A stretch of 64,000 nt of DNA from the NCBI GenBank assembly GCA_009602735.1, contig WELA01011189.1, forward strand, positions 18,148 through 82,147. The letters run 5' to 3'. This DNA comes from Mesotaenium endlicherianum (taxonomy: Eukaryota > Streptophyta > Zygnematophyceae > Zygnematales > Mesotaeniaceae). The notes beneath the pieces were generated by a model. It had not been told where the DNA came from. It was given only the letters and a program-made list of their open reading frames with translations, and made no database searches. This document shows positions 43,946-54,620 of the stretch, one piece after another (position 1 is the stretch's first letter; each line of letters opens with the position of its first letter). Made by a program: the position numbers and the translations under genes.

Positions 43946-44823
43946 AGCTCTCTGTGGAGGTAATCCTGCAGATATTCCTCAGGAATTACGCACTTGAACT
44001 CCTCCAATAGCGCTTGAATTTGGGCAGGCATCTCAGCAGGCTTCTTCTCTTGAGCAGTTGGGCTCTGCTCCTTCTGAGCAAGGGGATCAGACACCACTAC
44101 TTGCTCCTCCGGCAATGTACATTTGCCCAGGCTGTTAGGATTCACGCTTGCTCCATCTGATAACCTGGCCAGGACCACCGAAACAAGGTACATCTCCTTC
44201 ACCTGATTTGCCCTGCATAGCTTCTTGACTTGCAGGCTCGACAGAAGACAGTTACTTGTGGTCGTATCTATCTCCACCTGTTTCGCTGTCTCCATTCGAC
44301 CATCACGCCCTTGGACCTTCACTTGTCCCGTGCTCCAGTGCAGTTGAGGGTTGGCTTTTCTTGGCCATGGTCGGCCCAATATCACCTCATGGTGACCCAA
44401 CTCTGCTTGCTCCATAACTTCCTTACTCTGGTGCCCCGCTACTTCCACGTGAATAGCTTCCGTAGGTGCACCACACTTGAGTCTCTGCCCATTTGCCAAA
44501 ATTGCCTCCTTAGGCTCATAATGCTTCTGCACAGGGATTCGCCACTCTTTCACCAGCTTCTTGTGCACAAAATTTGCACTTGCGCCACTGTCGACCATAC
44601 ACTTCGTCTTGTTGTCGTCGACTACCCCTTCCACGATGATAGGCTTGTCAACATCTCGTCTTTCGCTTCTCGGCAGGCTCCTGGAGATAACCTCCTTGTG
44701 ATTTCTTGTCTTCACGCCAGTAGACAACCCAGAACGACTTACTGGCGTCCTCCTTTTTCCTGTTGTTGAGGTTGCTTCGCCTTCACATAGCAGTCTCGAG
44801 CCAGATGTCCAAGCTTGCCACAA
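43900..44823 (-). pseudogene. Aspartic protease of element C
   Basis: KCMVDSGASANFVHKKLVKE carries an intact DSG active site (near 44590), and EVILGRPWPRKANPQLHW is the C-terminal motif. The frame differs from that of the gag zinc knuckle just upstream, whose codons it overlaps, so a frameshift lies at about 44760-44830. The frame also leaves the RT frame near 43950. Confidence 0.82.
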
Positions 44824-45769
44824 TTATAGCAAGGTCCTCTCGGTTTGAAATTCTGCTGCCTGCGCTGGTAGTGCACAAGTCCCAACTCCATAGGTACTGG
44901 ACCTTGTCCACTCGTGCTTGGCGCTTGAGAACCAAACTGTCAATATCCTCCAAAGTTGTGGCTGCCCCATTGCCTCTGACTATACTCCACAGCGTCAACC
45001 CTTGTTGCCAATGCCATCATTTCTCCAAGACTGGTAGGGTCCTTGAGCGCCACTTCCTTGGCCACAGTTGGCTTGAGTCCCCTCTTGAACTTGTCCATCA
45101 TCTTCGACTCGTGCATGGATGGACATTGAAGCACCAGCTCGTTGAAGCGCGATACATACTCTTGAACGCTTGCTCGTTGACGAAGGCGCACCAATAGATC
45201 TCGAGCGGTAGCCTCGGGTGCAATAGGTTGAAATTGCCTCTTCAAGCCTTCAAATAGCTTACCAACAGTAGCAGGAACTCCAGACAGCTGCTCTTCTCGT
45301 TCATACCAAGCTCCAGCACTCTTCTTCAGCAAGGTAATCACAAAGGCAACTTGCCCGTCGGGCGTGAGCGCAAAATACTCCATAAACTTCTTCACTCCAA
45401 AAATCCATTGATGAACAGGCGGCGATCCACGCTCTCCACTGTACACTTCAGGCTTAGGCGCACGCACTCCCGATGCGGGTGGAATATGTGGTTGCACCAC
45501 TGGGTTAACATGAATTGGTGGCACAACAGGTGTAGGTGTCGAACTCGTCGAAGCGGCGTTCCCCAAAACAACTCGCACCATTCTCTCCACCTCCGCGCGC
45601 ATATTTTGTTGAAAATGGGTGTAGACTTCTCCTCCAATTGCATTCGCCATTTGCTTAGCATTGCCTGCATTTCTTGTTGCTCTCTGGTCATCGTTGGTGC
45701 TACCTGCTGCCCCGCGCGCTCAACATGCTCGACATGTTCGTCTCCTCCAGCTGCCGGCTGCGACTCCAT
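44760..45769 (-). pseudogene. Gag of element C with CCHC zinc knuckle
   Basis: The capsid part (SGERGSPPVHQWIFGVKKFM, LLKKSAGAWYEREEQ, FEGLKRQFQPIAPEATARDL, LRQRASVQEYVSRFNELVLQ) is a typical retrotransposon gag. The knuckle CYNCGKLGHLARDC is near 44840-44800. The N-terminus is split between two frames at about 45600-45650. Confidence 0.85.
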
Positions 45770-45787
45770 AATATAATGTGCAAACTA

Positions 45788-45804
45788 GCCCAGCTCCGAT
45801 ACCA
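45788..45804 (-). promoter_or_regulatory. Primer binding site of element C
   Basis: On the minus strand TGGTATCGGAGCTGGGC follows two bases after the 5' LTR end (TTTCA TC), matching the initiator tRNA-Met type seen at 33056. Confidence 0.85.
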
Positions 45805-45806
45805 GA

Positions 45807-46560
45807 TGAAAGGGGCAGAGTGCCCTAGTGGAAGCGCAGTAACTCACGAGGAAAGAAACTAGTTGCAATCATACTAAAAAGTGCAGCGGCATATCACTAA
45901 GAAAGCTTTGGAAAATTACTCAACATTTTGAGTAGCAAGAAACTGCTCACAATCAATATAGGATGAAAGGTCTTGTCATTACAAACCCGTAGAAATTTAC
46001 AGAAGTGAAAACTGATAAGAAATGAAGTAGTTATGACTATTTATAGTTTTCTACGACGGTCGCTCGCCCCTGGGCGGGAGGGCCGCTTAGCAACGGATTT
46101 TCCCAAGTGTTTGTCAAATCGTCCCTTCCAGAATATTCGTGAGGAAGCCAGATCAGTCTCATCTGACGTGTCGGCCGATTTGACGTCCACATGCATGCAT
46201 CGAAATATCTAGAATGTACTAACTTAGGCGCGCTAGGCTAAATCGAAACTTCTAGGTAAATCGACCTAGTCGGCACTCCGCGTCAGCCGAACTTACGTGA
46301 AGGTTCTATTTCACTCTAACGGCCTAGATCGCTCGACGCTGTCGGTCAATCTGACGGTCGCGCTCACCGCGAATTAAAGACAGTCGTCAACCGATCTCAA
46401 AATTAATTAAACTTCGGAAATCCGTCACTCTCTCAATACTTGACCAAATTTGATGAACTTTATATCAAAATAACCACAAAAATGCACTCTACACTATTAT
46501 ACAATCAAAACATACTTTCATGCAACTCAGAAATGCACTTTATAAATCTATGACCTTACA
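45807..46560 (-). repeat. 5' LTR of element C
   Basis: 754 bp, same ends as the 3' LTR; TATAAATA at 46045-46038. Confidence 0.93.
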
Positions 46561-46777
46561 ATTGATATGCACTGTCTCCTAGCCTTGCTTATGTGTGAGT
46601 TTACTGATTGCATTATTGATGCTAGTTTACTTCCATTTGATTTTCGAGTGTTGTCAACTGCTAGTACGTTGTCTTTTACTATTTAATCAATTAATAGAAA
46701 ATGCCATAAAGATTACTTGCTGATATAAAGATCTTCATTAATTGTTAATTGCCTATTTGGTAAGTCGATATATGTCA
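46561..46777 (+). repeat. L1 LTR 3'-end fragment
   Basis: It matches the last 217 bases of the L1 LTR and ends GTCGATATATGTCA. It begins exactly at the element C LTR boundary and ends exactly where element D coding sequence breaks off, so it marks the junction of two rearrangements. Confidence 0.82.
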
Positions 46778-46778
46778 G

Positions 46779-47420
46779 TTTTGGAGCGCTTTCGCGGTCC
46801 CTAAACTCTCCTTAGCAGTCAGAGGGACAACCTCTACCCACTTAGAAAAATACTCAATCATAACCATGATGTACTTGTTACCGCGCTTTGACAGCGGTAG
46901 CTCACCTGCGAGATCGCAGTTCCAGCGATATCCTAAGCCCATGATTGGCAATGGTTTCAAGTGTGGATGTCGCTAAGTGAAACCACACTTGACGCGGTCG
47001 CCCAATGCAGCCAACGCTTCCCGCATCATCCTGGGAGATGCAGGTAGAGAGCGCAGCTTTGCTCCTCTCCTGCTGGCCTCCTCTGACTCTTGCTCCTGCC
47101 CCTGCCTGCTGCTCCTGCGGCGGCTTCTCTGCTTTGGGGGCCCAGTGCGGGCCTGTAGCACAAGTATTCCCTAGGGCTGGATTGTGAGGGTGAGTTTGTC
47201 CTAGGACAGAACGTCAAGGGGGTGTATATGAAAGGGGAGAGGAGGACTCGTGCAGCAGTAGCTCCTGCAAATTAGCTTCTCGGTGTTTTGCGCATTTTGC
47301 AGGCTTTGACCACGTCCTCACATTTCTGCTTCATACCTTTTCTCCAGAAAGACAATTCCAAAACACTGTATGTCTTTTTGACCCCATAGTGGCCTGTATT
47401 TTCATGCATTTCTTACACGA
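46779..47420 (-). pseudogene. Integrase of element D, truncated and interrupted
   Basis: The zinc-binding part (HENTGHYGVKKTYSVLELSF, VKACKMRKT near 47410-47285) is separated from the start of the core (KPLPIMGLGYRWNCDLAGEL, SKWVEVVPLTAKESLG) by about 300 bp of GC-rich foreign sequence at roughly 46975-47280. Only the first catalytic Asp remains; the frame ends at 46779 where the L1 fragment begins. In the zinc finger the last Cys appears replaced by Arg. Confidence 0.75.
46973..47240. other. GC-rich insertion within the element D integrase
   Basis: The composition is like the host gene island rather than the retroelement. On the minus strand it has an open frame (SRRRSSRQGQEQESEEASRR, MMREALAALGDRVKCGF). 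No terminal repeats or target duplication were found. It could be a transduced host exon or a small mobile sequence. Confidence 0.45.
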
Positions 47421-47578
47421 GAGCTCTCCTTTTGGTGGGTTTCTGGCACCAACTTCTTTAACCCATTTTCTTCAATCTTGAGAAGGTTATTGTATTTCAA
47501 GCAAAACCTCCTTGCACGATGGCTCACCTGGTCTCTCTGTTTCAAAGATAATCCCTTCAGGTGGACTCCCGTCTTGAG

Positions 47579-48251
47579 CTAGTGCATAATAGCTTGATCT
47601 TTCCAGATCTCTGGGCTGAACAGGGGTGGAAGCTCAACTTCACCTGGCTCTGCCATACCAGCCATTTCGGCTAGACTGGTTGCCATCTCCACTGGGCTAC
47701 TCATGTCTTTATCCTCCCTTGCTCCAGTCCTGTCGTCCGAAGATGGATCAAGATTTATACTGAGTCTATCAGCGTCGTTATTCAACACACCTGCTTGGTG
47801 CACCACCGTCATCTGATACTCCTGCAGCTTGAAAGCCCAACGAGCTAGCTTACCAGTGAGGTATCCATTCTTCATCAGCCAAATTAATGGTGAGTGACCT
47901 GTGATCAGTGTGAAAGGTCTTCCCCATAGATACTCTTTGAAATATACGACGGCCCAAACCACTGCCAATAGCTCTCCTTCATATGATGCGTAGTTTCTTT
48001 CCGCTCGGTTGTTAGAGCGAGATGCATAGGCAATTACGTACTCCTCCCTAGGACTTTCGGCCTTGGTGAGCACTGCGCCAATTCCCACCCAACTCTAGTC
48101 TGTGTGCAGGTTGAACGACTTCGTGTAGTCTAGCGTGCGCAAGACTGGGGCTGTCACCAATCTCTCCTTTAGCTTGTTCATGGCCTTCTCCTGGGTATCC
48201 GTCCACACAAAAGGTACATCCTTTTTCAAGAATCTGGAAGAGATTTAGCAA
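47579..48251 (-). pseudogene. RNase H of element D
   Basis: MGIGAVLTKAESPREEYVIA, RNYASYEGELLAVVWAVVYF, then PFTLITGHSPLIWLM (the family usually has TDH here, so Asp is replaced by Gly) and LARWAFKLQEYQMTVVHQAG. The start is frameshifted from the RT connection near 48090-48250. Confidence 0.82.
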
Positions 48252-48941
48252 TTTTGCTATAATCCTTCACAAATTTGCGGTAGTATTTACTGAGACGTAG
48301 CAAAACTCTCAGTTTGGTTACGTTCGCAAGTGCGAGTATTGGATAAATAGCTTTAGTATTTACAGCCTGAGGAGACATGGCATTGTTCCGAATCTCAAGT
48401 CCTAAGTAGGGCACATGTGCCTCAATGAACTTGCACTTTCCAAGATGCAGCGTCATCTGGAATCTTTCCAGACATCGGAACACTTTTTCCAAGTGCTCAA
48501 GATGTTGCTCGACTGATTCATTAAACACCACGACATCATCATTGTATGGCTTTGCAAAGTTTAACCCCTCCAACACCTTGTCCATAGTCCTTTGGAATAT
48601 AGCAGGGGCATTTTTCAACCCAAAGGGCATTACTGTCCACTGCGGTAATTGTTTTTGAGTCCAAAATGCGGCTTATCTCAATCTTCTATTTCACAGGGAT
48701 TTGGTTGAAGCCGAACTCCTTCCTGGTGGTGGCAGTAGAGAAGATCCTCTCCTGCGTAGGCATCACATAGCTGTCTGGCTCTGTATAGAGATTTAACCTC
48801 CCGTAAGTCGCCACACATGCGGGTGGCAATGTAATTGCCATCCTTGTCTTTCTTTGCAACTTTTATTGTGGGAGCTCCATGTACTGACATGGATTTCTCA
48901 ATCATCTCAAGCTTTTGCAGCTCTTGGCAGGTTTTCTCCAC
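48226..48941 (-). pseudogene. Reverse transcriptase of element D
   Basis: The fingers (KVAKKDKDGNYIATRMCGDL, 48880-48800) are followed after a frameshift by a palm start that matches element A in another frame (VMPTQERIFS, FGFNQIPV). MPFGLKNAPAIFQRTMDKVL precedes YNDDVVVFNES, a variant of the YxDD box with both Asp kept. At least one stop and one frameshift lie between the blocks. Confidence 0.82.
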
Positions 48942-49142
48942 ACAGTCCCGCTTTATTTGACTGAGCTTATGCGGCCCTAGTCAAACAGGCTTATCTGTAG
49001 TTAGTGTGATTTTGCACGTTAGCAGTGGTTTTGCCAATCTCCTCCTTAGTAAAGGCAAACACCTTGCGGTGCTTCTTCAACAGCCTTTTTACTTGTGCCC
49101 TTTGCTGAGATGATACCGTTTTACCAATCGCAAACGTCTCAG

Positions 49143-51188
49143 TTATTGGCTGCTTTTCTTCAGCAAAGACATCCAGTAGTTGCTAATCCTGGGGTCCAGG
49201 TGGGGGTTTTTCACCTCCTCCTTCCCTTCTGGCTTTTTAGCCTGACCACTTGGTGGTGGAGTGACAGGCTTGTTGGCCTGCTCCTCCTGAGGCTTAGGCT
49301 CTCTAGCCTTACCTTTGGGTCCTTTACCCTTCCCTTGCGGTCTGCGTTTCTCTTGATGTGAGTCAGACTTCAGCCGCCTCTTGATTGATTGTTGTAGGAA
49401 CCGTTCTTTGTCTTTGCGAGCCCAGCTGGTACCTGTCCCGCCCGCTTTGAGTGGTGGACGGGTATTGGCCACTGGCCATCCAGCCGAGTCATGGGTGGTG
49501 GTCCTTGGATCGATAGTCCACCCCCGTTGATGTTCTAGAGTGGTAATGCAATCTAGTGTTACTCTAGGATTTTCTCCTGATGGGGGTGTGACTGTCCAGC
49601 CACGTGAGACAAACCGACGATCCTGCAGATTTGCCAACCGGTTGCGCATAGCATTCTCCTCAACTAGACGCTGCACTGTCTTTCTCAGGTCAATGAGTTC
49701 CTGTTCAGTAGCTGTGGGCGCCCTAGGAGCAGGTTGGGCTCTTCCTCACATTCCAGTGATGGAAGGCGTTACCATGGGAATGTGAAGTCCCAACGCGGTA
49801 GCTCTACGCATGAGGCCTGCTTCCCCTTTCCTCTGTAGAATATCATTGATTGGCTTTGGTGGGGCAGTGATTCCTTTTGGAGCCCCTTCCTTGCAAGGTT
49901 CTCCTCGATAGTTGAGATAAAACATCAACATCCATTTGAATAGTGCGTTTCCTTCACGAGCCACCTTTCTTGGCCTAATTGCGTGGCCTTGTGACTTACC
50001 TTGAACTGCTTCTGCCTTAGCGACATATGCACTCACCTCTGGTGGCTGTTGCAGCTCTCCTTGTGCTGTGTTGCTGGCGGTACGTGACTTTGAGTCTTCA
50101 TAAAGGTCTGCTGGGTTGGCCCCTCCAGTGTTAACTGGTAAGATGCTCAGTCATTAGAGCTCTTGCGGCTCCTGTAGGTCCAGCTCTGGAGTAGGAAATT
50201 GTGGAATCTCATTTCCTACGTCCCCTCCATCTGTGAGCTCAGGCAGGTTGTATGTTAGCAAGTCAGGCATGCCTACCTCGTCTTCAACTCGCTCTTCTAT
50301 TCCTGGTGCTGATGGTTCTTTGTCATCTTTTGTGTTGAGCTTGGCCATCTTGATAATTGCGTCCTGCAGGGAGCACGCCGCTTGCGCTTCCTTCTCCTCT
50401 TTGCGCCGACCGAAATCTGCCTTCAAAAGTTGATCCAAAATTTGCCTGGCAATTTTCCCAACTGTTAAGCAAATTGTAGCCAGTTGACGCTCCTCCTTGG
50501 TTGACTTTAAGTTGGATGCGTAGCACATCTTCCTTGCTTTTGCGCTCACCTCCTTGGGGCTCTCAATAGTCAATTCTAGACATGTAGTCTTTCCAGACCC
50601 CCCGGAGTCTGCAGACGTCTGGCTGCTGGCTTGAACCCATTCACCAATGTTGCGCTGGCGCTCAACACGATAGCCCTGATAGTCTTGCCGTCTTGATTCT
50701 TTGTCCTCTGGAGTGCTCCAACTTGGTGAACCATTTGACCATTCCCAATCTGGTGAAGATGATAGGTAGCGCTCATTAGCTTTCCAGCTGCTCGAGCTTT
50801 CTTCCCAATAGTGACCGTTTCCAGTTGCTCTTGGGTAGTCATTAGTGTCATAACCACAGGGTCCACCTTTTTCTCGCAGCGGAGTCACCTCCTGTCTTAG
50901 CGCCTGCTGTCGTGCGGGTGTATCTTCATGTTCAGGTGATAAAAACATAATCAATCCAGCCGATGCTCCTCTTAGCCAAGGCGGCGTAACTTGTGTGTCG
51001 TCTTCCCATGGCCCAGATGTTGTGCGTGATGTAGACCAATTTGTCGCTTCTTCGTTTGGTGGTGGAGTCTCGTCATGGCGTTCCATATCTGCCACGAGCG
51101 TGTCTTCTCTTTCCGGTGGTGTAGCTAACGCAGTCAGCCTATGATCTATGCGTTCCCGCAACTCATGACATCGTGCCAATTTAGCCAT
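49143..51188 (-). pseudogene. Linker region of element D between methyltransferase and RT
   Basis: Three ORF pieces (51188-50154, 50036-49746, 49676-49143) give a long charged, Pro/Ser/Glu-rich polypeptide. The first has 344 residues with a helical Lys/Glu-rich part (LKSTKEERQLATICLTVGKI). The second contains ALFKWMLMFYLNYRGEPCKE. The last has a basic Lys/Pro/Gly-rich stretch (KGKGPKGKAREPKPQEEQ). No domain is recognised. It may be the counterpart of the element A linker in a different place. Confidence 0.55.
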
Positions 51189-51279
51189 CCCGGCTTCTTT
51201 TAGTGGAGTGTGGGTACCTTCCGGTTCTCCAGCAGCATTTCTGCGCCTTGGAGTCAGCTCCTGTCGTTGTCAAATGTAT

Positions 51280-52402
51280 AGGTCAGTTCTTTGATCCAAA
51301 GTAGGTACCACAAATATTCCAATTGATACCGTTGGCGGCTTGGGCATCGACTTGTTGACAAAGGTCATTTGTTGCCAAGTCATAATAGTCTCCAGAAACA
51401 AGTCATAGTATGTAGCCCAATCATGTTGCCAAAGATCTTGGCCGCCTTCGTCCTTCCAACCTTGTGGATGATATCCATAACAACTTGCTCTGGAAGTCCC
51501 AAACAACTTCCCTTTTCCATAGCATATGGTTCTCGCTAAAGAGAGCCGATGGCAAAATCTCTAACCATTCCAGCTCCGCCTCTGGTGAAAGCTCATGACT
51601 CAGGGTAAGCTGTGAAGGTAGGCAGAACCTCCCTTGGTTTCCCTGGTTCGTTGATGCCATATTGAGGGTAGGTGTCCCTCCTTGCCATTGATTTTATGAT
51701 TACTTCCAGCACTTCTTCCACGCATCGTGCGTTAGGTGGTCGTTGCGAGGTAGTCTCCATAGCCCTCAAGTGTTCGATGGGCATACTATATCTCCGGAAT
51801 ATCCTGGCTCGTTGAAACAGTCCCCCATGCCTTGCGTCATTTAGCAGGCCGTGATGCCCCAGGGTGGAGTCAAAAATTAACCACGGAGCCCCTGGCTTCA
51901 TCTCCTCGTAGTCCAAACTTGGGTGCACATTTTTATTCACAAACACAGGTGGGAACTGACGCTGGCGTTCCTGCAGCGACTGGACGATTTTCACCATCTT
52001 TCCCCAATGTTGCGTTCTGTGATCATTAAATCCTCTTCTCATTCCGGCTTGGGAAAATGGCTGGCAAGGAAATACCCAATCAATTGGGTATGGATGCAGG
52101 CTTTCCAACCTGACGTTCATGATGCATCCGTCAGCCATACGCTCCACGTACTAAAAGGCTAGCGTCAACTCCTTGAAATGATAATTCTGTCGCATTTGAC
52201 TCATAGCTTCTTGAAAAGTGCGGAAGGCGTTGTCGTCGTGGTCCACATAGAGGACTTTAGACACTTTAATAATCTTCCTCTGAATTAAAGCTTTAGTCCC
52301 GGATCGCAGTCCACCAAACAATTCCAGTACCACCACTCCATTTTCTCGGAAGATATTTTCCATCGAGATAGTTGCTTGAGGTATAGGCTCCACTCCTGGC
52401 AT
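51280..52402 (-). pseudogene. C5-cytosine DNA methyltransferase of element D (nonsense- and frameshift-broken)
   Basis: In order: motif I VVLELFGGLRSGTKAL, motif II LYVDHDDNAF, motif IV WVFPCQPFSQAGMRRGF with the canonical PCQ catalytic loop, a motif VI equivalent reading VFVNKNV (the usual ENV Glu is Lys), and an RxR-like motif VIII GLFQRARIFRR. After frame changes come a motif IX-like HELSPEAELEWLEILPS and a motif X-like RTKAAKIFGNMIGLHTM. It is in frame with the protease upstream, separated by a TAA at 52409-52411; a TAG at 52151-52153 interrupts it. Compared with element A it keeps the C-terminal motifs but has lost the ENV Glu. Function in a living relative would be cytosine methylation. 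Confidence 0.8.
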
Positions 52403-52408
52403 CAGATT

Positions 52409-52858
52409 TTATGCTGAAGTGACTGGATAAGGCACAGGTAGCAGCTCTTGCGGGCCGCGGTCCATGTTACTCACCGTTTCCAGTTGCGCCATCTTGTCCG
52501 GCTGCCAGACCAATGGTAGTGGCATGTTGATGCTGGAGTAAGCCTCTTCCTCCCTCTTCATCAGCTTGTCATAAAACTTTGGACACCCGGTAGTGGCACA
52601 ACAGTCTAGGATCCCATAACTTGCCTCACCATGACATACCATCTTCACAGGAATTACTCTTGCTGGTTGCTTATCCGTTTGTTGGAAGGTCACCTTTTGC
52701 TTCCGCAGATCGATAACCATGCCCAAGGGAATCAGTGCTTCTGTTCCCAGTAATATGTCATAGTTCTCTATTTCTCTCACAGTGCATTCGATCCACAATG
52801 ACGCCTCCTCATGTTTCCCCGAGTTTACTGTGATTTTCACAGGCAGGTGATCCCACAA
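52409..52858 (-). pseudogene. Protease C-terminal half of element D
   Basis: YDILLGTEALIPLGMVIDLR corresponds to LLGQDVLFPIGAVVYNW in element A. A Cys-containing segment (GILDCCATTGCPKFYDKLMK) follows before the methyltransferase frame. The in-frame stop at 52409-52411 is the only break from the methyltransferase. Confidence 0.75.
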
Positions 52859-52937
52859 GACTTGGAAAGTTGTCCAGATGCGGTCCTCAACTTGGAAGGG
52901 CTCTCTTTCAAATCCCTTGCAGTCAATTCCATAGCTT

Positions 52938-53475
52938 TCACAGCTTGTTTCCCAGGATGACTGGTTGTGGGCCCTTGTCCAATAGATTGTTGGGGGCAGC
53001 CCAGTTGTTAAACTTTAATGCACCCTCCTTATTCTGCACTCTCACAGTGCTGAAATCTGCGGGCAATGAGGCGCTATTTGCACCTTCCTCAGCCGTATCC
53101 AGCTGTTGCTTGGCCTCTTCAACTGTGAAAGGAAATGTAATATGCAAGTCAGCGAGCGAGACTATAGGTGTATGCAAAATTTGGTATTCCACCAGAGCTT
53201 TCAGCTTATCCAGCAAAAAAATTGAACGTCTTGCGTGACCCAATCCTGGCGTGGCAAAGTTGAGCGATCTCCTCTTCATCCAGGGTGATCCGAAAGGTCT
53301 GTGGAAGCTTCCCAGCATTCTTAGGTACCAATCGGTCATGATCTGCTCGCTCGTTGGCCATTACACTCGTTACCTTTTCAAGCATCAACCTCTCGCCTTT
53401 GCAAACGGTTTTCTCTGCCACATCTGCATCATAGTAGACGGTGGGTGCATTTAGCTTCAAAAATTGAGCTTTCAA
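52938..53475 (-). pseudogene. Pre-protease and protease active site of element D
   Basis: Two overlapping frames. The first (53475-53206) reads RFRITLDE-like RITLDEEEIAQLCHARIGSR; the second (53339-52938) ends LKFNNWAAPNNLLDKGPQPV. DKGPQPVILG aligns with DTGAQPVLI of element A, so the catalytic DTG has become DKG and the protease is dead. Confidence 0.75.
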
Positions 53476-53596
53476 CTCAGCAATCTCAGCACTCGTAGCA
53501 TCAAACTTTTGATTGCCCTTGCGGTCACCAAAGTTATCCTTTCCTTTCCTTTTACCCTTTTCTGCCTCTTTCGTGGCTGCATTAGCCCATGGTGGC

Positions 53597-53843
53597 CCTA
53601 GTTTTAAAATACTCCCGTACAGCCTCTTTGGCCAAATCGTACGTATTGCAATACTCCATATCGTGATACTCTGTATTGGCGTATAACCCGATTTTTTTTG
53701 ATTTATTTCCGATTTATAGTCGGTTCATTCCACCGACACTCACGTATTTTGGCGTATTCCAATGTACAGCTTTGACTCTCGCGTACTGTGCGCACGGCAA
53801 ATTCGTACACACGTATGCGCCGTATCCAAATTTCAAAACTAGG
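53597..53843. mobile_element. hAT-like MITE with 8-bp target-site duplication, inserted in element D gag
   Basis: Ends CCTAGTTTTAAAAT and (reverse complement) CCTAGTTTTGAAAT form 14-bp terminal inverted repeats with one mismatch. ATGGTGGC flanks both sides exactly (53589-53596, 53844-53851). An 8-bp duplication with TIRs is typical of the hAT superfamily. The 247-bp interior is non-coding, rich in CGTAT/GATAC motifs and short palindromes. Confidence 0.87.
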
Positions 53844-53852
53844 ATGGTGGCT

Positions 53853-54060
53853 TCAAATTTGGATTTTTAGACCAACACTTATCTTCCGAGTGTCTCTTTT
53901 TGCTGCAATGTGCGCATACCTGCGCTTTGCTAGCAGATAGTTGCTTAGCATCCGGGTACGGACAATCTCTCTTCTAATGTCCTGATCTCCTGCAATTCCA
54001 ACAACCTTCTGCTGTCTCAGCAGTGTTGGCGTACTTAGCAAACCTATTGAAAGACCCTCT
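53853..54060 (-). pseudogene. Double zinc knuckle of element D gag
   Basis: In one frame a first knuckle CWNCRRSGH-KRDC is interrupted by a TAG and is followed about 17 residues later by a second, CAHCSKKRHSEDKC. Tandem CCHC knuckles bind the element RNA. The MITE lies immediately downstream in the reading direction. Confidence 0.78.
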
Positions 54061-54183
54061 CTTTTCTTAAACTGAAAATTAGAGTTGTTGACCTTAGGAA
54101 GAAAGAATTCCTCCCTTTTTCAGGACCCATAAGTATCCTGGAAACCTCCTTGTACCAGACTTTACCTTCCTCGACATTGCGTG

Positions 54184-54620
54184 CTATTTTAGCAATTTTG
54201 TCAATGTCCTAGTCGATTCCGCGTCTTGCAGATAGGTGTGGCCTGACTTCACGATACACTCCTTGCCTAAGCACAACAGAAATTTGTCAGCCACTATCCT
54301 CGGTTCGTAGATTTCCGCCTTTTTGGCAAGATCTACCAATCTGGACTTCACCTTCATTTCTGTCTCGTTCTTTTGATGGACAAAATGCACATAACGGTGC
54401 ACCTTAAGATTGCAATCCTCAGGAAATTGGTGCACCTTCAGATTGCGATCCTCAGGAAAACTCTGCTCAAGCAACTTGAAGAAACGATACAGACAGTGTT
54501 CAAGGTCCAACTGGTCATTGCCAGCTTCCATGTCCCTTCTACAACTAGCCAGTGCTTCTGCCTGACTAGCCTCAGTAGCGGCACTATCGCCTTGCTGCCC
54601 ATGTCAAAAATCCTCGTGTC
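54184..54620 (-). pseudogene. Gag capsid region of element D
   Basis: EALASCRRDMEAGNDQLDLE leads into HCLYRFFKLLEQSFPEDRNL and ETEMKVKSRLVDLAKKAEIY. A short internal duplication (FPEDRNLKVH / FPEDCNLKVH) is visible. The helical composition fits gag, but no family is certain. Confidence 0.55.

Larger units (their letters stand above)
40400..46560 (-). mobile_element. Element C: full-length, inactivated chromovirus with both LTRs
   Basis: On the minus strand: 5' LTR 46560-45807, PBS at about 45804-45788, gag, protease, RT, RNase H, integrase with chromodomain, polypurine tract (41170-41155) and 3' LTR 41154-40400. The LTRs differ by roughly one base in ten over the first 280 bp by eye, so the insertion is old. 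Flanks CGAAG and ATTGA do not match, and the right flank is an L1 fragment, so one side has been rearranged after insertion. Several nonsense codons and frameshifts inactivate it. Confidence 0.93.

Noticed and set aside
40400-46560. Target-site duplication for element C
   Set aside because: CGAAG on the left and ATTGA on the right do not match; the right flank is a truncated L1 LTR, so the junction was rearranged.
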